Shown here: piece by piece, positions 55,026 through 64,000 of the stretch
How the letters are laid out: each line of letters begins with the position of its first letter
How positions within the stretch are numbered: position 1 is the stretch's first letter
From: Amoebidium appalachense
Taxonomy: Eukaryota; Ichthyosporea
NCBI GenBank assembly: GCA_963693365.1
Contig: CAVNZM010000003.1
Location: forward strand, 124,001 to 188,000
DNA: 64,000 bases
Direction of reading: 5' to 3'
Program-made: the position numbers and the translations under genes
The notes under the pieces: generated by a model
What the model saw: the letters and a program-made list of their open reading frames with translations, nothing else
What the model was told of the DNA's origin: nothing
The model's database searches: none

Positions 55026-55184
55026 AGAGATTTAAATTTAGATTGTGGGGGTTTGCGTGTGTGTGTGGGGGGGGGGGGAGGGGGGGGGGGGGGGGATGGC
55101 AGCTTCCCAGTGTTTCAGTTCTTTTGGAAACTTTGTTTCCACTTCCAGCAACTTACTAACTTGTACATGTTAACGTAAGGATAT

Positions 55185-55430
55185 AGTCTCATTCCCCAGA
55201 AGTCATACCACACCGTTGCATTTAGTATTCCGAAGTCGTCCTTTTTGCTACTCATGGGGTATGGGGTGACCAAAAGCCTTTTTGGCGTATCATGCCACCT
55301 AGGCCCGACAAGAAATGCTGTCCGGCATCTGCAGCCCAAGTTGAGCATTCGAACATAAGTGGCCACCCAACTACACCTGTTTTGGACGTAATAAGCTCTC
55401 TGAGAAATAATGTGTGCATGATTGTGGAAC
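55185..55430. repeat. dispersed repeat family B, copy 1
   Basis: Recognised by GTGGCCACCCAACTACACCT and CATGATTGTGGA anchors and by the CATACCACACCGTTG start that it shares with copy 6. No intact coding frame. Confidence 0.65.
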
Positions 55431-55641
55431 GGGTTCATGATCGATAATTTTGAACAGCTGCCAGGCTAGATAATTCTCCAAATTTCTTGGGTGATTCTTG
55501 GGAGAAGAATACTAGAAGGTTCTTGGGAGTTGAAGCCGGGCTGTTTGGGGCATGCAAAGGGCGGAGGGGGAGGAGGGACAAAAAGAAGGAGAGAAAACTA
55601 TAGATGTACGTATAGCCCGTATACCGGGGGCAGGGGGAAAA

Positions 55642-55785
<144 letters not shown>

Positions 55786-56989
55786 GGGGGGGGGGGGGGG
55801 GGGGGGGGGAGAGGGGGGGGGGGGAGGGGGGGGGGGGGGGGGAAGAAGAAAGGGTAAACGGAGAGAGACCTCTCATTCGAATCCCAACTTGGCACGTCAA
55901 TGTACAAATCTCGCGATCTCACAGTCTCAAGACATCTCGTGCATGCTCCCTCCCTTCTCCCCTCCCTCCCCCCCCTCCCCCCTTCTCCCTTTCGATACTA
56001 TTACCTTTCTCTCACTCTCAACCCCCCCCTTTCTCTTTCTATAGACACAGATACGCATACACACGTGCGGGCGCGGCGCCCGCGCGCACACACACACAGT
56101 AACACACACACACACACACACACACAACCCAACGAACTTATAATAATCAAAACAACCAAAAAAATTAGGAATATAGATAGTATTTTTCGTGGGGGTTAAC
56201 GTTCTCATTTGATAGGCCTTTCAGCCAGCAGTGCTGCAGAGAAGGGGAGCAACGGGAGGCTGGGGAAGGAGGGGGGCAGGCCGGGCCCGGGGGGGGGGGG
56301 GGGGGGGGGGGGGAGGGCCGGGCCTGGCGGGCAGGGGGAGGGGGGAGGGGGAGGGTTTTACGTCTGCCCCTATTGCCAAGCATGCAGCTTCTACTCCAGC
56401 TTCTTTTGGGAAACAATTCTACCACTCCAGACTGAGTAAAGCATCTCCAAAGGAGGAGTTGGGGACGAAGGTCTAGGTAATTCACTTCGCAACTCGTGTC
56501 TGGTATCCCTATTGATGGTAGGTGACTCTACTTTCATTCCAAGCTTTCGTCAGGATATGAGATGAAAATAAAAATCCTAAATCCAGAAATCCGGAAATCC
56601 GAAAAATGGAGGTCTCAAATTGGTGGGAGATGGAGGGGGGCGAGATAGAGAGAGAGAAGAGGGGGAGAGAGACAGAGAGAGATGAGGGAACTCGAGAGAG
56701 AGACAGAGAGACAGGGGGGGGGGGGGGGGGGGAGAGAGAGAGAGAGAGAGAGAGGTAGGGGGAGAGAGAGAGAGAGTGTGTGTGTGTGTGTGTGTGTATG
56801 TGTCTGTGTGTATATGCTTGTAAGGGACAGGGAGAACTTCGGAATGTGTTATGGTGTTTGTGTCTGTGAGATGGTGACGTGCTGTAAGGTAGTCTTCTCA
56901 CGCCCTAGGGGATTCTTAGCCATGTGCCGTGTTCTAAATATAAACTGGATTTATAGAAGCGCAAAATTGTGAGACCATTGTCTCGGTGT

Positions 56990-57260
56990 AGAATGGATTG
57001 AATATATTCAAGTGCCTGAAAAAGGGTCGGATTAGATAGGAACTATGTAGTAGTATCGAGCAGAAGCGCTCGGTTCAGGGAAGCGTATAGAAAACTGATT
57101 ATTTCTGAAAGTCTGGATGGTAAAGTATGGTTGCATATGGCGGAGAAGAAGCCTTATCGGATATGAGTTGCATGAAAAGCATAATATAAAAACAGAAGGT
57201 AGGGGTTAGGTCCACCTTCAGTCGATAGCATCCATGTGTGTACATCTTGTTCAGTAGCCT
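56990..57260. repeat. dispersed repeat family A, copy 2
   Basis: Same block order as copy 1: TTATTTCTGAAAGTCTGGAT, GGTAAAGTATGGTTGCATAT, AACAGAAGGTAGGGGTTAGG. It is followed directly by family B copy 2. Confidence 0.7.
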
Positions 57261-57329
57261 GTCCTGCGTGTGATCGAGGCTCGACAATAACTTGTCTCAT
57301 AGAGTTCTTACCGTGCTTCTGCCTATAAA

Positions 57330-57595
57330 GTCATCGGGCCCTTTCTGCAGCAACTGGAATATGGGGCAACCATTAGCCTTCACATGCACATGATGTGCGG
57401 CCTGCATCTGCTTAAAGGCAGGACATGAAGCCTCCGACAACATGCGCTTATAGAGCGGGTCAATGCAAAGTTCCCCCTTTGGGCTATTGCATTGATTGTA
57501 CGGGTTGACGTAAGTGGTCAACCAACTGAACATGTTTGAAATTCAGACACTGGAGACCTTTAGGTTTCAAGCATGTGATTGTGGAAAGGTACCAA
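57330..57595. repeat. dispersed repeat family B, copy 2
   Basis: Anchors GTGGTCAACCAACTGAACAT and CATGTGATTGTGGAAAG. The minus strand has an open frame over part of the unit (SPKGELCIDPLYKRMLSEAS), resembling a shifted frame in copy 4 (FPNGKLCTSL), so the family may derive from a coding sequence. Confidence 0.65.
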
Positions 57596-58067
57596 TATGA
57601 TAAACCCGTTTTAAATGAGTGACGGACATTGGCTGGTTATTATTGGGGTTCGGGCAATGCTGGGCTGTGGGTGGGTGGGTGGGTGGGTATGTGTGGTGTG
57701 GTGGTGGGGTTGGGAAGGGGGGGGGGGGGGGGGGGGGGGGGGGGATTTTTGTTCTTTGTTTTTTTTCTTGGTTGGTGTACATCGCATGCAAATACATCTG
57801 GTTAACACGGAGTCCGTGGTTGTCACGATTTGGTTTTTTTTTTTCTTTTGACAGGATTTATTCGACGGAAAGATATGCCAGTATGCACGGCATACTGAGA
57901 AGACAATAAAAACTTCACGAGTTATCTTTTTTTTTTTGTTTCGGGGAGGGGGGGGAGGGGGGGGTGCATGGGCGAGGGGGGGGGGGAGGGGGGGGGAGGG
58001 GAAGGGAAGGGGGAGGGAGACGGGGAGGGGGGAGGAGGGGGGGGTGCTTGACCGTGGTGTGAGTGTG

Positions 58068-58120
58068 GGCTAAGGACTAAATTCATGCTCAGTGGCTGAG
58101 TATGAATTTAGTCCTTAGCC
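58068..58120. repeat. fold-back inverted repeat, 25-bp arms, 3-base loop
   Basis: Arms 58068-58092 and 58096-58120 are reverse complements with a single mismatch (a G-T wobble in RNA) around the loop TGG. It sits between a G-rich tract and an (AG)n tract, outside any gene. Confidence 0.95.
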
Positions 58121-58126
58121 AGAGAG

Positions 58127-58330
<204 letters not shown>

Positions 58331-58393
58331 GTGGGTGGGGTGGGGAAGGAGAGAAGGCCTGTGGGGGGGGGGGGGGGGGGGGGGGGGGCAGAT

Positions 58394-58443
<50 letters not shown>

Positions 58444-58577
58444 AGAGAGAGAGAGAGAGAGAGGCATAGACAAAAAGAGGTCCCCTTGAGCGCCATTATG
58501 CATTAGAATCCGGCACTCAAGTGGTCTGGTATATCGTAGTGGATACCTACACATCCACTTTTCTTGATTGTCAGATA

Positions 58578-58608
<31 letters not shown>

Positions 58609-58706
58609 AAAAAAAAAAAAACGCACACACACAAAGCAAAAAAAAAAACGTGACACACACACACGCTATTTAACAGAAAATCTCGTGCTCATTTTTGACC
58701 TGCGCC

Positions 58707-58751
<45 letters not shown>

Positions 58752-58944
58752 CCCGGGGGCTGGTGGGGGGGGGGGGAGGGGGCAGAGGGGGGAGAGGGGG
58801 GAGGGGGGAGGGGGGGGGGGCTCATGAAGTTTACGGAGAAGATATGTATACCAGTTGTTCTACACATCCTGTTGCAAAAGTATTGTTGGCGAAGTATATT
58901 CTTCCCAGTCACATTTAACACTGTGTTATTCTGATTAGGGCTTT

Positions 58945-59115
58945 TGCTAATATTAGAGTATGGGTGACCAATGTCAATTGCAACCCTGCAATGCCGTTTT
59001 TTCTGGCAATGGGTATTGCATCGAAAGAGGGACGTGGTCACCCATCAGCACCGTGTCACTGACGTACACAACTAACATCAAGGTTTTCAGGCATTTGATT
59101 GTGGAAGTTTTAATT
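58945..59115. repeat. dispersed repeat family B, copy 3
   Basis: Anchors GTGGTCACCCATCAGCACCG and CATTTGATTGTGGAAG. Confidence 0.6.
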
Positions 59116-59614
59116 ATTCCATCTAGACCATTGGAAGGGGGCGGCATCGGAGTGACTTCAGGGAAGATGCTCGTATGATCTTTTTTTTGTTTTTTTTGGC
59201 CGGAGGGCCGGGGGGGGGGGGGGGGGGAAGGGTGTGGGCCCCTGGGGGGGGGGGGGGGGGGGGGGGGTGAGTGGGACCCGGAGAGGGGGGAAAGGACCAA
59301 ACAAGGTGCATTGCGCGCGTCATTTACGCTTAGCCCGTTAGGTTCGTTTTCGAAAATCCATGGTCAATATTTGCAGCTCGCCTAGTGTTGTCAAGACTGC
59401 GGTGGGAACTTTCCGAAGCTTTTATCTTGTTCTTACGGAATCATTCCCTCTGCACCCACGGATTGCAGAGCATGCAGGCAGATTAGGATGTACTGCAACA
59501 TACCGGGTTTGAAAAGCCGAGTAACGTATATGAACTGTTAGTGATAACTATTAGTAATTAATTAGTAAATAGTAATTATTAGTAACTATTAGTGATGCGC
59601 CTTATACAGAATAA

Positions 59615-59860
59615 TCCAGCCGTTAATTTCTGCTGCGATTGGGGTATGGGGGGACAAGTAGACTTCACACATACGTGCGGTCTGCAGCGGTTTCAAACCA
59701 GCGCAGGAAGCCCTCGACAACCAACACAAAGAGGTGCAAAGTTTCCCGTTTGGGAAATTGCACTTGTGTATGCACCTTGTCACCCATCTGCACCTGTTTC
59801 AGATGCTAAAACCCAGAAGACAGGTTTTTGCGGCACGTGATTGTGGGAAGATATCATAAT
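59615..59860. repeat. dispersed repeat family B, copy 4
   Basis: Anchors TTGTCACCCATCTGCACCTG and CACGTGATTGTGGGAAG. It shares TTTCTGCTGCGATTGGGGTA-type sequence with copy 6. The minus strand keeps a long frame (LKQVQMGDKVHTQVQFPKRE). Confidence 0.65.
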
Positions 59861-59940
59861 AGAGTCTTTGGAAAAGGGACGGGCATTGTTTGGCTGATAG
59901 TGGGGCTCGGGGGATCCCGGGTTGAGGCCTGGGAATGGCC

Positions 59941-59971
<31 letters not shown>

Positions 59972-60689
59972 ATGGATATGTAGAGAGAGATGGAGAGCTG
60001 AAGAGAGAAGCCCCGGGAGAGAGAAAAGAAGAAGAGATGGGGGGGGGGAGAGGGGGGGGAAGTGGAAGGGAGACTGATCTCTTGTTGCAAAGGCACTACA
60101 CGTCTCTCCAGAAACATCTCCCTCTCACTGCCTCCCCTCCCTTCTCAAAATAAACTAAATACTAAGTATACGTATGACGGTGATAAACCCCATGATGGAT
60201 CATCCTTGAAAACAACTAAAAAAGTAGGAATACCACAATCTGAGAGGAAACAATTTGCATCGACCAATAATTCGCGCACAATCTGACTGAATCCCACCTG
60301 CCCCCCCCCCCCCCCCCCCCCCCCATCCCCCCCGCCCTCCTCCCCCCCCCCCCTCCCTCCCCCCCCCCCCTCCCCCCTCCCCGGGGCCTCCTGTTTGTAC
60401 ACAGTTGCTTCACTTCCCCGCTGCCACTTCCCCGCTGGCTGAAAAAATGACCGGGAAGCTGAGGTGTGGGTGTGTGGGATGGGGGCAGGCAAGGGGGCGA
60501 GGGGGGGGGGGGAGGAAGGGAGTTTGCCGACAATAGATATATACCTACCAGTCAATTTTAAAAAATTATGCTATGAACAAAAAAGTATCATTGGTGTAGG
60601 TGTTTTTTTGGCGTGCGAGGACGTATCGTGCTACTGAGGTTTGGGAGTCTGTCGTATGCTACACTGTGGTCCTATTCTGAAGGGTTATG

Positions 60690-60885
60690 GGTGGGTTACG
60701 GGTCTATGGGGCAACCAAATGCTTGTGCGTGCACCATTTCCCTATAGCACAAGTACTACAAGATGTGCAGTGACACCACCGTTAGTAACCATTGCAACTA
60801 GTAAATGACCTAGTCACCCGCCTGCACCTTTTTGATGACGCCAACAGCCAACATCGAAGTTTTTGGGCGGTTGATTGTGGGACTG
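60690..60885. repeat. dispersed repeat family B, copy 5
   Basis: Anchors CTAGTCACCCGCCTGCACCT and CGGTTGATTGTGGGA. Confidence 0.6.
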
Positions 60886-61124
60886 TTTACCACTAATAAT
60901 AACTTCTGCACGACTTAGTGTATAAAAACGCAAAGGCTCCGGAAAGATGCAACTGGTGTTTTTTTTTTTTTTTTTTTTTTTTTTTTGGGGGGGGGGGGGG
61001 GAAGATGAGGAATGAGTGGAGATGGAGGGGAGGGAGGGGCGGAGAGGGGGAGGGGGAGGGGGGGGGGGGAGGGGGGCGAAATAAGGTAGATGTTGTGTGC
61101 GCGCTTACTTATGTTTAACTGATA

Positions 61125-61265
61125 ATGACTCGGTATTAATGTAGATGCAGACATCAGGGCAGAGACTTTATGATCGGAAACAAAGGCAGATATAAATGGT
61201 TTAACAGAAGGTAGAGGCTAAATACACCAATTTGATAGCTGTCGTGTGTAATTGAATGCTTCAGT
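61125..61265. repeat. dispersed repeat family A, copy 3
   Basis: The most diverged copy; TAACAGAAGGTAGAGGCTAA and GATAGCTGTCGTGTGTA match copies 1 and 2 in order. Confidence 0.5.
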
Positions 61266-61394
61266 GGTATTTGCACTGTACAGCATGTGACAAAAACTAC
61301 TTCTAAGAAGAGGTTTATAAATCATACTGATTGCCGGTTCAGAACGCAGACATTTTTGGAGTGTTGGTAACCGGAAGAGGGAGGAAGCGGGGCG

Positions 61395-61434
<40 letters not shown>

Positions 61435-61566
61435 CCGTATAATAGAACAATCATGACCGTGATGATGGGACCTGATCAATTTGCAATCGCAGCCTGTGCA
61501 GTTTTTATTTTTATTTTTTATTTATTATTTTTTATTTTTGGCGGGGGGAAGGGGGGGGGGGGGGGG

Positions 61567-62002
61567 GGGGACACACACACACAAAAGCACATCGATATAA
61601 ACACACGTGTACACACATGCATGACAAACAAAAACACATGCACATATACACTGGCAATCACTGTGCACACATCACATGGACACACACCGTGCACAGACAC
61701 ACAGGCACACATTTTACTTACAAAATGCTACACTCACAACCTAAAACACATACAATGCACGCTAGGTATTGCCCCGTCCCCGTATTGCCCCCCCCACCCT
61801 TCCACCCTACCCCCTCCCCCCGTCGCTCTGGTAATAACATGTGCACAGCCACAGACATACAAGAACACAAAGCACCCTTCCAAACACACACGTGCACACA
61901 CAAGCACACACTACAAAAAAATGGCGCAGACACACGCGCACGCGGCGTACAACACACACATGCACACACACACATACTGCCACACACGCACACACAGTGT
62001 TA
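61567..62002. repeat. interrupted (CA)n-rich stretch
   Basis: CA repeats broken by complex sequence on both sides of a C-rich block at 61775-61820. Open frames here are His-Thr or Cys-Val translations. Confidence 0.8.
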
Positions 62003-62519
62003 ACCACAAAGTCCAAAATCTTATATATTCCTCGGGCTCTTTCTGGGAACCCTCTTTAAACTGTTCATATTGGCAAATTTTCCTAGAGAGTCACTTCAGA
62101 AACAAGAAACACATACAAAAGTATACGAAAGAATGGTATTTTCCCCAAACCAATTTAGAAACGTGTGTAGGGAAGACATATACGTGTTGATTTTTACAAT
62201 CTATTTGAGCTTTTTCTATCGATTTTGAGCCTCAATAGAGTTGTTTAGAGCTGGTTAGAGCTGGCGGGCTGCCGACCAAATCAATTAGTGCCGGCCCGAA
62301 GAGGTAAATAATTCAAAGTGGAGCACGGGAGGCTGGGACCCGGGGGGAGGGGGGGGGGAAGGGGGGAGGGGGGAATGGGGCGGGGGTATGAATTGTATTT
62401 GCAAATCACGCATCTTCTGTACGGTTTTTTTTTTTTGAAGGAAAAACCTACCACTGCCATTCTAAGTCATTTGCTGACCGACTAAATTTACGTGTTAAGG
62501 TTGAGCACTAGGACCGTGC

Positions 62520-62800
62520 CCCATGTAGACTTCATACCACACGGTTGTTTTTCAGAGTTTCAAAAACACTTTGCCATTTCTGCTGCGATTAGGGTGTGGG
62601 GCGACTAGGAGCCCTAACAAGCATGCAACGTGTATGTGGCCTGGGGCTGTGTTGGGATAGAGAAGGCTGCGAAGTGCGCCATGTAGGCGACAGCAGTGAT
62701 TTACATGCGAACGTGGTCACCCAACTGCATTTGTTTCAAAACGTAGAAACTTAATCGAGAGCTTCTATGTGGCTGATTGTGGGTTGCCAAGTTATCATGA
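62520..62800. repeat. dispersed repeat family B, copy 6
   Basis: Starts CATACCACACGGTTG like copy 1; anchors GTGGTCACCCAACTGCATTT and TGGCTGATTGTGGGTTG. Minus-strand fragment LKQMQLGDHVRM matches copy 4. Confidence 0.65.
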
Positions 62801-62994
62801 TGTTGCTTCTGGGAAAGGGATAGGCCATGGATGTCTAACACTAGGCTTCGGGAGATAGTCATAAATATCATACCGTCTACGGTAACCATGAATATATACT
62901 AACTACTACATGATACTAGTATTATGTATGTATGATATACATGTATGTGTGTAGGTGTGGTCTCCGTCAGTATACATATCAATATATACTACAG

Positions 62995-62995
<1 letters not shown>

Positions 62996-63047
<52 letters not shown>

Positions 63048-63073
63048 TATAGTATATATATATATATATATAT
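62996..63073. repeat. (AT)n microsatellite
   Basis: AT dinucleotides with ACAT and AGT interruptions, self-complementary and able to form a cruciform. Confidence 0.95.
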
Positions 63074-63161
63074 AGTATATCGATATATCAGACAATATAT
63101 ACATGGTATATATATTGAGTCGTATAGATATCATGATATACAGTAGAGAGAAAGCAGAGAG

Positions 63162-63645
<484 letters not shown>

Positions 63646-63917
63646 AGAGGAGGGAAACATTATAACCGAAAAAGACACGGAAAGTTCTGGGAGTGAGAGA
63701 GACGAGTAGCCTTACGGAGGCGGGAGGGGATACGGCGAGGAGGAAGAGGAAAAGGAGAGGGAGATAGTCCGAGGCCTGAGGACTGAGAAATTGACAGAAG
63801 AAAAGAGAAAGACGGGAGAGCTGAACTTTGACAGAGCTTGAGCGAGCTCTTCATCAAGAGCTAGCACATATTAAAACCTTAAGGAGAGGAGGGGAGGTGG
63901 GAAATGGGAAGGATGAT

Positions 63918-64000
63918 ATGATGGTAAGTAAAAACACAACGGGAGATGAGGTGGGGGCACATAAAAACGCTGTGTTGATTGTTTGTTTTTCCGACAGCTT
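63918..64000 (+). other. candidate first-exon end and 74-bp intron at the window edge
   Basis: ATGATG at 63918-63923 is followed by a consensus donor GTAAGT (63924-63929). TTTTTCCGACAG ends at 63997, leaving CTT as the last bases. This looks like a short intron of a + strand gene, either after two Met codons or in the 5' UTR. Only the splice-site match supports it. Confidence 0.35.

Noticed and set aside
55115-55438. 107-codon minus-strand frame over a family B copy
   Set aside because: The other copies of the family are interrupted by stops and do not share this frame, so it is probably a chance frame in a decayed repeat.
57297-57533. Cys-containing 78-codon frame that might be a small protein
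   Set aside because: It lies wholly in a family B repeat copy and starts without a recognisable promoter or partner exon; treated as a repeat remnant.

Overview
This is a repeat-rich nuclear window from a eukaryote. Genes have spliceosomal introns (GT-AG, plus two likely GC-AG), mitochondrial proteins carry targeting peptides, and much of the DNA is simple repeats: long C/G homopolymers, (CA/TG)n, (CT/AG)n and minisatellites. The gene content fits a unicellular protist or alga. An alveolate such as a chromerid is possible, because organellar helical-repeat proteins and TRANK1-type helicases occur there, but the lineage cannot be fixed from this sequence alone.

Layout. 1-1773 (-): the 5' part of a mitochondria-targeted helical-repeat (FASTK/HPR-like) protein that runs off the left edge. 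Its promoter and first ~35 codons recur as a broken copy at 6107-6430, and a third promoter-like trace lies near 8150-8210. 2.1-9.3 kb is otherwise repeat-filled intergenic DNA. 10083-10540 (+): a two-exon NDUFA4/B12D-like respiratory-chain subunit behind a cluster of CCAAT boxes and a CRE palindrome. 13686-15469 (-): four phase-compatible exons of an unrecognised coiled-coil gene, with a possible last exon at 12728-12931.

15785-50100 (-): the main feature is a gene of about 34 kb and roughly 34 exons. Its central and C-terminal exons encode a TRANK1-like (TPR and ankyrin repeat-containing protein 1) superfamily 1 UvrD-type helicase: helical region, ankyrin repeats, a RelE/ParE-like segment, Walker A, DEVQD, GDxxQ, the YRSH motif, the EAKGLEFDDV and TRAR motifs, then a long helical C-terminus and an IQ-like end. 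Upstream, a 756-codon exon with a CCCH zinc finger, Gln-rich tracts and a coiled coil ends at a donor. It may be the N-terminus of the same protein or a separate two-exon gene. If everything is joined the product is about 3,400 residues. Introns are filled with simple repeats that often supply the pyrimidine tract of the acceptor, and two carry minisatellites (31-bp and 30-bp units).

51961-53984 (+): a divergently transcribed three-exon gene for a 331-residue protein of unknown family with a Pro/Tyr-rich tail. 54.0-62.8 kb holds decayed copies of two dispersed repeat families, a 25-bp-arm fold-back and (AG)n tracts. A clean donor/acceptor pair at the right edge suggests another + strand gene starting there.

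In two exons of the helicase gene the frame is broken by exactly one missing base in a C7 run, while splice phases and family similarity agree on both sides. This points to homopolymer under-calling, so the printed lengths of long homopolymers should also be treated with caution.
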